64,000 nucleotides of DNA from an uncultured Bacteroidota bacterium. GTDB lineage: Bacteria; Bacteroidota; Bacteroidia; UKL13-3. Location of the stretch: the NCBI GenBank assembly GCA_903850915.1, contig CAINMV010000033.1, positions 31,216 to 95,215 on the forward strand. The letters are read 5' to 3'. A program made the position numbers and the translations under genes. This document shows positions 37,919-48,114 of the stretch, in pieces. Under the pieces are notes generated by a model. That model searched no databases and was not told the DNA's origin. It saw nothing but the letters and a program-made list of their open reading frames with translations. The stretch's first letter is position 1; each line of letters starts with the position of its first letter.

Positions 37919-40900
37919 ATGAAAAAATTGTTACTCTTTGTTTTAATTTTCATTTCGTTCCAAGTATCTAAGGCACAGGTATATTGTACCCCAAGCTATT
38001 CAGGCTATGGAATAGATATCAATGGTTCACATTTTGCTTATGCAACCTCGTTTACACATATCGCTAAAGTGCAATTTGGAGATGTCAATTTTACCAATCT
38101 TCCACCTTCTTGGTATACTACCATTGCGCCATATATAAATCAAACGGGTACTCCAACCACCCCTACTAGCTGTGTTCGAGGGTTCTCATATCCACTTAGC
38201 ATCCAATTAGGTAATGGTGCCAATCAGCAAACGTTAAGCGTTTGGGTTGATTTTAATGGCAATAAAACTTTTGAATCATCGGAGCGTATTATATTTCAAA
38301 ACGACGCTGCCAATGTTGGAACACATACTATTAATGCAAATGTTAGTATTCCTGTGAATGCTGCCTTAGGGATTATTCGAATGCGTTGTGGTACTAAATT
38401 CGGAACAAGCGCAACTCTTGACCCATGTGTAAATAATGATCCTGCTACACCAGGTGGTGGTAATAATTGGTCTCAACAATTTGTGGATTTTGCAATTAAT
38501 GTTGTGGCAGCACAACCTCAAATTTTTCAATCGTCAACCACTACCCAAACAATTTTTGATGATGTAACAAAAGGCAGCACTAACAATCAAATTATTGGTG
38601 TAGAGGTTGTTACCAATAGCAATGGATCTCTCAATCCATTAACCGTTGGAAATATTAATTTCAGTTCAATTGGCACTACAAATCCAAATGAAATTACCAA
38701 TGCGCGTCTTTTTTATACTGGCTTAAAACCATCTTTTGATACTTCAGCTCCTGTTGGTGGAACGATTACCAATTTGTCGAATTCCTTTTCAATTAATGCC
38801 GCTCAGCAGCTTTTGCCGGGTAAAAACTACTTCTGGTTAAGTTATGATATAAGCAATACTGCTGTCTTGGATAATAAAATTGATGCACGCTGCAACTATG
38901 TCACCGTTGCCAATGTTCAACGTGTCCCTACCGTGGTGAGTCCAGTTGGTAATCGTCAAATTGGATATTGTATTAGTAAGGGCACCCAAAGTTTCTATGT
39001 TTATATAAACACAGTTAGAATGCATAGCCTCAACAATTTTTCTTACTACAATAATCTTGGCTATGAAAATTACCTCTATTTATTTGATACCATAACAAAA
39101 AGTAGTAGCTCAATTGCCAAAGATTCGGTTTATTTAACTATAGGAAATGGCGTAAACTCCGCTTTTTATACCGCTTGGATTGACTTTAACCGAGATGGCT
39201 TTTTTGATGATGTTACAGAGCTAATTGCAAAAGACACCATTTCACGAGGTGGAGCGACGCAGTATTTAGCCGAAAAGAAACATGTTTTTAATATACCTAC
39301 TAACGCTGTCTGCGGCAAAACCAGAATGCGTATTTCAACCCAAAGTTCTTCCTATCCAAGTGCTTGCACAAACCCCACATTAATAGGCGAAGTGGAGGAT
39401 TATTCAATCATAATAAAAGAAGTTGGTCAGCCGGTGGCTGATTTTAAAAGCAACATCGTATGTAATGGTGATAGCACCCAATTTGTTGATGCGAGTTTTG
39501 TTTTTGGAGCCAATACTATTACCAATTGGTTATGGAATTTTGGTGATCCAGCATCTGGCGCGAACAATACCTCCACGTTGCAAAATCCAAAACATAAATT
39601 CTCTACTGCCGGAGTTTATAATGTCGTTCTCACCGTAACGGCATCCACCGCTGGCGGTCCTATTTCTACGATTACAAAAGCAGTACAGGTAGAGAAACCA
39701 GTTGCACAGTTTAGTATGAGTAGCACATCTATTAATACGCCAATTCAATTTACAGATGCAAGCACAGGAGGTACTATTGTATTGTGGTCATGGAGTTTCG
39801 GCGATCCTAATTCTGGCATTAATAATACCTCAACACTTCAAAACCCAACGCACACATTTGCTAGTGCTGGAGTTTATAATGTTCGTTTAATCGTTACAAG
39901 CAGCGCCGGCTGCAGAGATACGATCACTACTCCTGTGGTGATTCAATTAGCAAGCCCTATTGCAGGATTTACAAGTAATTCTTTTAATCCATATGTGGGT
40001 GCAAACACTAACCTAATTGATGTTTCTTTAAACAGTCCAACCTCTTGGAATTGGTCGTTTTCACCGAATTCTGTTACTTTTAAAAATGGAACTACATCGA
40101 CTTCCCAAAATCCGGTCGTTTCGTTCAATACTTTTGGCACCTACACGGTTAAGTTAATCGTTTGTAATGTTTCTGGATGCGATAGCATCATCAAGACATT
40201 TACCACAAAAAACTATTTAAAACCTTCCGCGTTTTTCTCTGCTGCTCCTTTAGCAGTGCGTGTTGGACAACTTGTTTCTTTTTTGGATATGAGTACAAAC
40301 GATCCTACCAATTGGATATGGGATTTTGGAGATACCTCAACTTCACAAATACAGTATCCTCAGCATATTTACACGAAGGCCGATACGTTTACCGTTAAGT
40401 TGAGTGTTAGCAATCCAGCGGGCATCGATAGTACGAAATATTTAAAATATATTATTGTTACCGATGGCTTCAATATGTGTGATAATACAACTACTACTAC
40501 AAATTATAAAAGCGGTATAATTATGGATAGCGGAGGTCGTGATGGTACTTATGGCGATAACGAAGGGTGTGGGTTTCTTATTAAACCAAATTGCAGCGGT
40601 TTAATAAAATTGAAATTCCAACAAATGAGAATGTTGGCTAACGACTTTGTGCGTGTTTATGATGGTGACAATGATACTACAGGCATTCCCTTGCATCCGG
40701 GCAATGGTTTTACAGGAACCACAATTCCTGATACGTTGTATGCTAGTTCTGGTTCTATTTTTATTCGTATGCAAACCAACAATACAGGCAGCGATAGTGG
40801 TTTTGTGGCACAATGGTTAGCAAGCGATAATGTGAAGCCAAAAGTAGTGATATCAGCAGATACGATTGGCTATGTTAACAGTTTGATGCGTTATACAAAC

Positions 40901-43678
40901 TTTACCACAGGTGCTGGTAATGCATATCAATGGGATGTAAATGGCGATGGCTTCAACGATAGCACGGCCATTAATACGGCGTTCCGATTTACGGTAACCG
41001 GCACATATAAAATAAGACTTATCGCTAAGAATTGTATCGGAGGAGATACGGGGTATATTACAATAAAAATTGTGACTCCTACCCAAGTACCATCGGCTGA
41101 TTTCATTTCAAATAAGACAGTAATTAATCTCAACGACGAGATCATATTAACCGATTTGTCGAAGTTTGGTGCAACACGTTGGAAATGGGAGGTAATACAA
41201 GATGCAACTAGCAATGCACAAGGTTATGTTTTCTCGAGTGGTACCAACGATACCATGATTAGCCCAAAGATTATTTTCTATGAGCCTGGGTATTATACTA
41301 TCTGCTTAACAAGCTCTAATAGTATTGGATCCAGTGTTAAATACTGTAAGGCTGCCTATATATTTGTTAAAGATCGAGCCATTATGTGTTATCCAATTAC
41401 TTCAAGTAATACACGTCAAGGTAAAATATTTGATAGTGGAGATAATACTTCAAATTATAGTGCCAATGAAAATTGTGAATTTACCATTAGTATACCATGT
41501 GTCTCTAAAGTGGTGCTCACCTTTAAGTCATTTAGCTTCGCGGCTGGCGATTTCTTACGTGTTTATGATGGTACAGATTCTATTTCAGGTATTCCACTCT
41601 TTAATAATGGTGGATTTTCTAGTGCCAATAGTCCGGGAACATTAACCTCTTACAGTGGCTCTTTTTATGTTGTAGAAAAAACCAATGGATCATTAAATGC
41701 TGCTGGTTTTGAAGCTGATTGGATTGCAATCGATAGAGATTCATCGAATACACTTTTAAAACTTGATGCGGCTGATACAGGATACGTAAACGAATTCCAT
41801 ATATTTCAAAATAACTCCTTACCAAACAAACGTTTTGGCTTTGATTTCAATGGAGATGCTTCGATAGATACTATTAGCGATGCTTCAATGTTTTCTTATA
41901 AATTTACTTCTGCTGGTACTTTTGTTGCCTATATGTACGACTCTGCCTGCGGTACAGCAACCAAAACTGTGCGTATATTGGCTACCACAAAGAAGCCAAT
42001 TGCCGACTTCGAGGCAAACATTAAAAACCCATCAACGCGAGATACTGTTGTTCTCTTCGACTTATCTAAATTTGGAGCAACGTCACTTACTTGGACAATA
42101 TCGCCATCGACATATTCTTTAGTTGGAAGTAGCTTAACTTCAGGATTGGTGCGTGTTGTGTTTAATGCTGCGGGCACCTACACTGTTGGATTAACTGCAA
42201 CAAACTCTTATGGAAACGATTTAGTTTCAAAACCAGCCTTTATTACAGCACATGCACTTTGCAATAACACGATCAACTCCACACAGAGTTTAGTGGGCAT
42301 TTATCGTGTGCAAATAGGTTTAATGAATAACGTTACAACCCAAGTTTTTGGATATCACGATTATTCTCAAACTAAAATAGCGCAGTTGGAGAAAGGATCT
42401 TCTGGCAATTTTATCGCAGTTGAACGCCTTTCAACCACTGTTGCTCAATCTTGGGGCATTTGGTTAGATGCAAATCAAGATGGTCAATTCACGATGAGTG
42501 AATTAATTGGTCAAGTAATTGGTTCAACATCATCAATTATTTCGGGGAATAATATTCCAATTCCGAATACTGCGCTACCTGGTTTTACCCGTATGCGCTT
42601 TGCTGCATATTCAGGGGCTGCCGTAATTGATGGCTGCAGTCCAATGGATAATGCCGAAATAGAAGATTATGGAGTAATGATTGTAGGCGACCGCACGAAG
42701 CCAGTGATAACGTTATTAGGTGCTAATCCAGATAGTGTGGAGATAGGGTATAACTATGTTGATCCCGGAGCTACGGCATTGGATAACGTTAACGGCAATA
42801 TTTCTGCCAATATTATTAGAACAGGCAATGTTAACACAACTACCTTTGGTTCTTTCCAGTTGTATTATGATGTAAAAGACAGCAGTGGAAATGCAGCAGA
42901 CCAGAAAGTGAGGACCGTTAAGGTTACCAAAGATAAAACCAAGCCTGTGATTAGTCTTAACGGATCGGATACTGTTTATGTTGAAGTGCATTTTGCTTAT
43001 ACCGAATTAGGTGCCACGGCTACTGATTTAGCAGACGGCATTATAACAAATAAAATTGTTATTGCAGGTGTTGTCGACACATCAACTCTGGGATCTTATA
43101 CCATTACGTATCAGGTTACCGACAATTCTGGAAACATTAGCATCCGTTACAGAAAGGTTATCGTACGCGATACAACCAAGCCGGTTATAACCTTGCTTGG
43201 TTCGGCCATTTTAAGTGTAACCCGCGGAACAACCTATACAGAGCCAGGCGTTTCTATTTCAGATAATTATTATAAGAATCTCACACCATCAATTACGGGC
43301 ACCGTGCTTACGAATACACTTGGGCAGTACATATTGTTGTATGATGTAACTGATGGCAGCGGTAATATTGCCAATACTGTGCAACGTACTGTTAATGTGG
43401 TTCCACCAGCAGGTATTCTTGATGGGGCATTCATACACACCTTTTTTGTATTCCCTAATCCTGGAAATGGAGTTTATAACGTCAATTCAAAGTATGAAAA
43501 GTCAATTCGAGCTTCAGTGAAAGTTAACGATATTAATGGCCGTACAATTCTAGAAAACAGCAATGAACTGTTAAATAAAGAATTTGTGTTGAACATAAAA
43601 AATGTGGCCAATGGTATTTATTTCTTAACCATTACTACCTCTGAAGGTGTTTTTGTTCAAAAATTAATAAAAGAGTAA
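37919..43678 (+). CDS. Giant T9SS-exported protein with GEVED, PKD, CUB and DUF5011-like domains
   Basis: A 1919-residue secreted protein with a signal peptide (MKKLLLFVLIFISFQVSKAQ). Domains in order, by eye: GEVED-like (about 22-190), a BNR-associated N-terminal-like domain (195-340), GEVED (345-500, with GEVEDY at 491), four PKD domains (505-850, with 'WNFGDP' and 'WDFGDT'), CUB-like (853-972), PKD-like (974-1156), CUB-like (1157-1271), PKD-like (1272-1443), GEVED-like (1447-1590), three DUF5011-like Ig domains (1593-1828), and a T9SS type A sorting domain (1841-1919, 'FVFPNPGNG...NGIYFLTI'). I see no enzyme domain. It is probably a cell-surface or matrix adhesin cut by the T9SS sortase PorU. 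Confidence 0.9.
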   Translation: MKKLLLFVLIFISFQVSKAQVYCTPSYSGYGIDINGSHFAYATSFTHIAKVQFGDVNFTNLPPSWYTTIAPYINQTGTPTTPTSCVRGFSYPLSIQLGNGANQQTLSVWVDFNGNKTFESSERIIFQNDAANVGTHTINANVSIPVNAALGIIRMRCGTKFGTSATLDPCVNNDPATPGGGNNWSQQFVDFAINVVAAQPQIFQSSTTTQTIFDDVTKGSTNNQIIGVEVVTNSNGSLNPLTVGNINFSSIGTTNPNEITNARLFYTGLKPSFDTSAPVGGTITNLSNSFSINAAQQLLPGKNYFWLSYDISNTAVLDNKIDARCNYVTVANVQRVPTVVSPVGNRQIGYCISKGTQSFYVYINTVRMHSLNNFSYYNNLGYENYLYLFDTITKSSSSIAKDSVYLTIGNGVNSAFYTAWIDFNRDGFFDDVTELIAKDTISRGGATQYLAEKKHVFNIPTNAVCGKTRMRISTQSSSYPSACTNPTLIGEVEDYSIIIKEVGQPVADFKSNIVCNGDSTQFVDASFVFGANTITNWLWNFGDPASGANNTSTLQNPKHKFSTAGVYNVVLTVTASTAGGPISTITKAVQVEKPVAQFSMSSTSINTPIQFTDASTGGTIVLWSWSFGDPNSGINNTSTLQNPTHTFASAGVYNVRLIVTSSAGCRDTITTPVVIQLASPIAGFTSNSFNPYVGANTNLIDVSLNSPTSWNWSFSPNSVTFKNGTTSTSQNPVVSFNTFGTYTVKLIVCNVSGCDSIIKTFTTKNYLKPSAFFSAAPLAVRVGQLVSFLDMSTNDPTNWIWDFGDTSTSQIQYPQHIYTKADTFTVKLSVSNPAGIDSTKYLKYIIVTDGFNMCDNTTTTTNYKSGIIMDSGGRDGTYGDNEGCGFLIKPNCSGLIKLKFQQMRMLANDFVRVYDGDNDTTGIPLHPGNGFTGTTIPDTLYASSGSIFIRMQTNNTGSDSGFVAQWLASDNVKPKVVISADTIGYVNSLMRYTNFTTGAGNAYQWDVNGDGFNDSTAINTAFRFTVTGTYKIRLIAKNCIGGDTGYITIKIVTPTQVPSADFISNKTVINLNDEIILTDLSKFGATRWKWEVIQDATSNAQGYVFSSGTNDTMISPKIIFYEPGYYTICLTSSNSIGSSVKYCKAAYIFVKDRAIMCYPITSSNTRQGKIFDSGDNTSNYSANENCEFTISIPCVSKVVLTFKSFSFAAGDFLRVYDGTDSISGIPLFNNGGFSSANSPGTLTSYSGSFYVVEKTNGSLNAAGFEADWIAIDRDSSNTLLKLDAADTGYVNEFHIFQNNSLPNKRFGFDFNGDASIDTISDASMFSYKFTSAGTFVAYMYDSACGTATKTVRILATTKKPIADFEANIKNPSTRDTVVLFDLSKFGATSLTWTISPSTYSLVGSSLTSGLVRVVFNAAGTYTVGLTATNSYGNDLVSKPAFITAHALCNNTINSTQSLVGIYRVQIGLMNNVTTQVFGYHDYSQTKIAQLEKGSSGNFIAVERLSTTVAQSWGIWLDANQDGQFTMSELIGQVIGSTSSIISGNNIPIPNTALPGFTRMRFAAYSGAAVIDGCSPMDNAEIEDYGVMIVGDRTKPVITLLGANPDSVEIGYNYVDPGATALDNVNGNISANIIRTGNVNTTTFGSFQLYYDVKDSSGNAADQKVRTVKVTKDKTKPVISLNGSDTVYVEVHFAYTELGATATDLADGIITNKIVIAGVVDTSTLGSYTITYQVTDNSGNISIRYRKVIVRDTTKPVITLLGSAILSVTRGTTYTEPGVSISDNYYKNLTPSITGTVLTNTLGQYILLYDVTDGSGNIANTVQRTVNVVPPAGILDGAFIHTFFVFPNPGNGVYNVNSKYEKSIRASVKVNDINGRTILENSNELLNKEFVLNIKNVANGIYFLTITTSEGVFVQKLIKE

Positions 43679-43698
43679 TTAGCATACTCTACCTTAAC

Positions 43699-43734
43699 AA
43701 GCGGGAAGGAACCAAGTTTCTTCCCGCTTTTTTT
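43699..43734 (+). terminator. Intrinsic terminator after the giant T9SS cargo gene
   Basis: A 10-bp stem AAGCGGGAAG/CTTCCCGCTT (43699-43708 with 43720-43729) with an 11-nt loop and T run, 20 bp past the stop codon. Confidence 0.9.
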
Positions 43735-43843
43735 ATTGGAATAAGATATATAAAACAGCACCTTTAAACTATATCGGAAGCGGCTTTATTTTCACTTAGA
43801 TAGGCCTTAAACACAACAAGCATCTTAGCAAATTTATATTGTT

Positions 43844-43851
43844 TATTTTTG
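43844..43851 (+). promoter_or_regulatory. Candidate -7 element of the LptF/G-like gene
   Basis: TATTTTTG, 42 nt before the GTG start at 43894. The -33 box is unclear. Confidence 0.35.
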
Positions 43852-43893
43852 CCTCAAAATACTTTTAAAGGTATAATTAAATATAGAAATTAA

Positions 43894-44976
43894 GTGTTCC
43901 TCACAAAGTTTGATTGGTATATAATCCGAAAGTTTGTATTTACTTTTATCTACATTTTACTGATTCTGATCGTAATATGTATTGTGTTTGATATATCCGA
44001 AAAAATCGATGACTTCTTAGGTAAGAATATCCCATTGGGCGCTATCATATTTGATTATTACCTAAATTTCATCCCATGGTTGGTAAATACCTTTAGTGCG
44101 TTATTCGTTTTTATAACGGTCATATTTTTCACGTCGAATATGGCTGCTAAAACAGAGTTTGTTGCTGCATTAGCAGGAGGTGTAAGCTTTAATCGAATTT
44201 TACGTCCTTATTTGTTGGTGGCAACATTAATTGCAGTTTTGTCATTTCTATTGAATAGTTATGTGCTACCTAGGTCTAATAAAAAAAGAAACAATTTTCA
44301 AGTTGAATATATTAATAACAAGCGAAGCGGCTGGAGCCATAATATCCATCAGCAGATATTTCAAGGGCAGTTTATTTATATTCAAAATTTCAATGGAGAA
44401 GATAAAACGGGGTATCGTTTTACGCTTGAGAAATTTGATGGTGCTCATTTGTTGCAAAAAACGGAGGCAGAACGTATAGTTTGGAACGATACTACTAAAA
44501 AATGGAAGCTTGAAAACCTCGTTATTCGAGATTTCAAAGAAAATGGCCAGGTGATTACAACGGAGGCCGATCGGATTATCGAGCTCAATTATAAGCCAGC
44601 CGATTTTGCTGGAAAAGGTGCCGATATCACCACAATGAATGATCCGGAATTGAAGAATTTCATTGAATTGCAAAAATTACGAGGTGTAGGTAATTTAAAA
44701 GAATATCAGGTGGAGCTCTATAAACGAAAAGCATTGCCTTTTGCGGGCATTATACTTACGTTTATCGGTGTATGTATCGCCTCTCGCAAAATACGCGGAG
44801 GCATAGGAATGCACCTGTTTCTTGGTATTGCTTTGGCATTTTCATATATCTTAATTATGCAAGTGTCGTATACATTTGCCACTTATAGCAGTTTTAATTC
44901 GTTTTTAGCAGTCTGGACACCTAACGTGCTATATTCTATCATCGCAATGATTATTTATAAGTATGCCCCAAAATAA
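43894..44976 (+). CDS. LptF/LptG (YjgP/YjgQ) family permease
   Basis: A 360-residue protein with helices near 10-35, 50-80, 95-120, then a periplasmic beta-jellyroll part (about 125-265) and three more helices at the C-terminus. This is the LptF/G layout of the LPS export ABC transporter; 'FIYIQNFNGEDKTGYRFTLE' fits the jellyroll. The start is GTG; no ATG lies between it and helix 1. The end overlaps the EamA gene by 14 bases. Whether it is LptF or LptG is not clear. Confidence 0.88.
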   Translation: MFLTKFDWYIIRKFVFTFIYILLILIVICIVFDISEKIDDFLGKNIPLGAIIFDYYLNFIPWLVNTFSALFVFITVIFFTSNMAAKTEFVAALAGGVSFNRILRPYLLVATLIAVLSFLLNSYVLPRSNKKRNNFQVEYINNKRSGWSHNIHQQIFQGQFIYIQNFNGEDKTGYRFTLEKFDGAHLLQKTEAERIVWNDTTKKWKLENLVIRDFKENGQVITTEADRIIELNYKPADFAGKGADITTMNDPELKNFIELQKLRGVGNLKEYQVELYKRKALPFAGIILTFIGVCIASRKIRGGIGMHLFLGIALAFSYILIMQVSYTFATYSSFNSFLAVWTPNVLYSIIAMIIYKYAPK

Positions 44977-45877
44977 CCACCCAAACGGCCATCCCTTGGA
45001 TCATCTTTCTCCAAATTTGATGTTGCATGTGCTTGTCGTTATTTATGGTTTTACCCCCATTATAGGAAAACTTATTTCGATAGCCGCCTTGCCTTTAGTA
45101 TGGTGGCGGTTGGTTATTTCAATTTTCGCCTTGTTTCTTTATTTTAAATTTAAGAAGTTTCGCGTTGAAATGGATTCAAAAACCGCAATTGTGATTACAT
45201 TAACTGGTCTAATTGTAGGTTTGCATTGGGCTACTTTGTATCATGCCATTAAAGTTTCCAATGTTAATACTGCTATGTGCGGGTTTGCCACCATGACATT
45301 CTTTACTGCGCTTTTGGAACCGTTGTTTTTTAAAAGACGAATCTCAATTTTGGAGGTATTACTAGGGATAAGCACGCTGCTCGGGTTGCTCATTATTTCA
45401 TACAATGATGATGTGCAGCTAAACGGAATTTATTATGGAATTATAGCTGCAATTACGGCCGCCTTATTTGTCATTTTCAACGCGAAATTTGCCCAAAAGC
45501 ATCATGCCTATAACATCACATTTTATGAATTTATTGGCGCTTTGCTCTGTGTTTCAATACTGTCTGTTCTGCTTGGATTCGAGCCTTGGAGTATGCGTAT
45601 TTCTCCTGCCGACATCTTTTGGTTGGTTGTTTTGAGTATAGTATGTACCGTTTTCCCATTTATAGAAGCCACCAAAATTGGCAAGCATGTAAATCCATTT
45701 ACCATGGGTTTGGTGAATAATCTAGAACCTGTTTATGGTATTTTTTTAGCGTTTATAATATTTCAAAAATCGGAGATGATGACGATTCATTTTTATATTG
45801 GCGCAGCGATTATAATATCAGGTGTTTTTTTATACCCTGTTTTAAGACGAAAGACGATAAAGCAGGGTCAACGTTAA
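44963..45877 (+). CDS. EamA family (DMT) transporter
   Basis: A 304-residue protein with ten hydrophobic segments arranged as two EamA repeats ('GLIVGLHWATLYHAIKVSNV' then 'GLVNNLEPVYGIFLAFIIF'). DMT proteins export or import small metabolites; the substrate is unknown. The first 20 residues are polar with several His and Asn, so a later start (ATG at 45020) is possible. It overlaps the LptF/G-like gene by 14 bases and converges on the next gene with shared stop bases. Confidence 0.86.
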   Translation: MPQNNHPNGHPLDHLSPNLMLHVLVVIYGFTPIIGKLISIAALPLVWWRLVISIFALFLYFKFKKFRVEMDSKTAIVITLTGLIVGLHWATLYHAIKVSNVNTAMCGFATMTFFTALLEPLFFKRRISILEVLLGISTLLGLLIISYNDDVQLNGIYYGIIAAITAALFVIFNAKFAQKHHAYNITFYEFIGALLCVSILSVLLGFEPWSMRISPADIFWLVVLSIVCTVFPFIEATKIGKHVNPFTMGLVNNLEPVYGIFLAFIIFQKSEMMTIHFYIGAAIIISGVFLYPVLRRKTIKQGQR

Positions 45878-47283
45878 TTCAACGCGGTTAGGCTTTGGTT
45901 ATTTTTCATCTCGTACAACTTAAGCCCTGCGTAGGTTCCATCACGTCTATCTCCCGGCACAAGCACTCTAATTAATTTATATTCATCTTCCTTTAGGCTG
46001 GAGTAGGTGATGAAATAAATTTTATCATACTCGGGTTTTTTAAATTTATGAATGGTGTAAATGGTGGAATAGTCAACACCGGCTGCGCTTTCGGCACAAT
46101 AATACCCTACAGGCTCACCAATTAATAAAGACCTTTGTGGAAATGGTTGTTCTGAAATCACAAATTTAAATTCCTTTATTACGATTTCAGTATTGTTCAC
46201 ATCGCTGTTCTGAATTATACGATAAAACCTTATTGCCATTGTCATGCATAATACAAGTACAACTATAGAAAGCGAATAAAGATTGATTCGGATTCGGCTT
46301 CGTTCGGAAATGTATTTCCATAAATAGGGAAATGCAAGATACATGCATGCTAAAAAGGGAGGGTTGTATCTGTAATAATTTTCTGAGGCGAGAAGCAAGA
46401 AGAATACATATACGGCGAATAATATTCCAATTTTACGAACAAATTTATCTTTAAAGATGCTCACATTTAACCAGAAAAACAATGAGGCAATAAATAGTAC
46501 GATTACCCAAGGCTGGTAAAGATATGGATAGGGTAGTAGGCGCTCGTAAAAATGAGTGATACGATGCCAAATTGTGTTCGGTAATATAGCCAAGGTGCCA
46601 TTTAAAAAAAGTTGGCTCCACGCTTCTCTAATGTTAAAATTAATAGCGATTAAGTAAATCATAAAAATCGCAAAAACAGAAAAAAGCACAAAATAAAATT
46701 TCGATTTGTCATGTTTTTTGTAGCTTAATATAAGCAAACAAAATGCAATAATCCAAGCAGGAGGGTGCGTTAAAAATAGCAAGCCGATAACTACGCCCTT
46801 TGTTATACTTTCAAAACTAGTGCAGACTTCTTTTTCTAGTTGAAAATATACTAGGATAAGCAACACTTGTAGAATTTCACTTCTGCCCGAAAGCGTGGCA
46901 TCCCAAAGGCCTTTATCACTTAAAAAGAAAATGGTGGCGAAGATTGCTAAAAAGGAGTTTTGTAATTTGTTATACGTGATTTTATAAATTAAAAAGCCAC
47001 CAAATAGGAATACAACCGTAAATGGCAGCCGATGAAAGAATAAGGTGCTTGGAAATATATAGAGGAAAGGTATTCTGAAGGCCGAGTTTGTTGGCAAATA
47101 AGCAAGAAAATGGTCTTGGCTACCTTTAGCAAACCACAACTTGGATGTATATCCAATTCCTTGAAGCCAGCGTAAACAAGGATCGAGCAACATTACTTCA
47201 TCGAGTTGCACTAAAGATCTGCTTGATAGCACGAGAAAAGCCGCAACGATAAAAAAAATGTAAATGGTAAATATTTTCCGCAT
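45874..47283 (-). CDS. GT-C-like multi-pass membrane protein
   Basis: A 469-residue protein with about 11 membrane helices. After helix 1 the loop has 'VQLDEVMLLDPCLRWLQGIG' with the acidic pair (Asp-Glu) placed as in GT39/ArnT and related GT-C enzymes, and 'LSGRSEILQVLLILVYFQLE' follows. It looks like a sugar transferase using a polyprenyl-phosphate donor, but motif support is weak. It ends in a four-base overlap (TTAA) with the convergent EamA gene. Confidence 0.65.
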   Translation of the reverse strand: MRKIFTIYIFFIVAAFLVLSSRSLVQLDEVMLLDPCLRWLQGIGYTSKLWFAKGSQDHFLAYLPTNSAFRIPFLYIFPSTLFFHRLPFTVVFLFGGFLIYKITYNKLQNSFLAIFATIFFLSDKGLWDATLSGRSEILQVLLILVYFQLEKEVCTSFESITKGVVIGLLFLTHPPAWIIAFCLLILSYKKHDKSKFYFVLFSVFAIFMIYLIAINFNIREAWSQLFLNGTLAILPNTIWHRITHFYERLLPYPYLYQPWVIVLFIASLFFWLNVSIFKDKFVRKIGILFAVYVFFLLLASENYYRYNPPFLACMYLAFPYLWKYISERSRIRINLYSLSIVVLVLCMTMAIRFYRIIQNSDVNNTEIVIKEFKFVISEQPFPQRSLLIGEPVGYYCAESAAGVDYSTIYTIHKFKKPEYDKIYFITYSSLKEDEYKLIRVLVPGDRRDGTYAGLKLYEMKNNQSLTALN

Positions 47284-47895
47284 TAATTTTAAAACTTAGA
47301 GCACATTTGTTGGGTGAAAATACTTGTTTTATTTAGTTTAAAGGTTTTTAATTCATAAGTTGAATGGTTAGTAATTGATATGCTGAAACAAATCATAAAA
47401 TTTTATTTAATACACGATAGGTCATCTTTTATTTTTATCTCCATTGGAGCGACATAAAAGTTTCTTGGAAATTAAAAATGCGTTCAATCGATTCGAACAT
47501 TTATTTTTGTTGTTTTCATTTTGAAACTTATGCAATAAATCAATTAATTCTTCTCTATTGCACTAAAAACAGGACGCACTTAACGGGGCTTAATAAACAG
47601 ATGTTTTATGGTTTAGTTGAAAAACTAGATTTATGCTAGTAAATTGAAGGATTGGCAGCACGGGTATCGTTTTTTTTTACCTGGATTTATTCCAAAGATC
47701 ATCTTTTTTATAGTAGATATAAGGTTGCTTTGTACGTAGTTTTAGAATTTCAGTATCTCAAATTCGGAATAACCCAAATGGTTTTAATCGCATATAAAAT
47801 TCTTTTTAACGAGCAATTCAAGTTGTCAGTTTAATGCTTATTTTTGAAATCGCAACGTATCTGATAAATTTACACGATACGATTGCCTCCCAAAA
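47284..47895. other. 612-bp gene-free stretch
   Basis: The longest gap in the window. It lies between two divergent transcription units and contains two TAnnTTTG-like sites on the plus strand (TATTTTTG at 47502-47509 and 47839-47846). A 60-codon frame at 47652-47834 has poor composition and is not supported. No tRNA or known RNA fold is recognised. The length leaves room for a small RNA from the 47502 site. Confidence 0.5.
47839..47846 (+). promoter_or_regulatory. Candidate -7 element of the small protein-ftsE unit
   Basis: TATTTTTG, 49 nt before the GTG start at 47896. A TTG at 47823-47825 is too close (13 bp) to be a normal -33 box. Confidence 0.35.
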
Positions 47896-48114
47896 GTGTA
47901 TTATCTGATAAAAATAAAAGGGAAGGTGAATATCCCGGACTATGTTCAATTGCGTGATGCGAATTTTACATTGCTTGCCTATTTTCGAGTGGATAGGCCT
48001 GAGAAAGCTATAAATAAGGCTGGATTTGAGTCGCAATTGGAGTTGATAAAAAAAGTTATTGATGAAATTCCTTTTGGTAAATTGCACCCTATAGAATTGA
48101 ACACAAATGAATAG
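47896..48114 (+). CDS. Small conserved-looking protein upstream of ftsE
   Basis: A 72-residue soluble protein, start GTG. The text 'IKGKVNIPDYVQLRDANFTL' and 'LAYFRVDRPEKAINKAG' resembles a small protein I have seen in Bacteroidota genomes, but I cannot name a function. It has a clean coding pattern and overlaps ftsE by 8 bases, so it is translated with it. Some databases give such small proteins misleading aldolase names; nothing here shows an enzyme site. Confidence 0.72.
   Translation: MYYLIKIKGKVNIPDYVQLRDANFTLLAYFRVDRPEKAINKAGFESQLELIKKVIDEIPFGKLHPIELNTNE

Noticed and set aside
47652..47834. 60-codon plus-strand frame in the large gap
   Set aside because: Composition is mostly Phe/Tyr/Leu/Lys as expected for AT-rich noncoding DNA, with no promoter or homology that I recognise.
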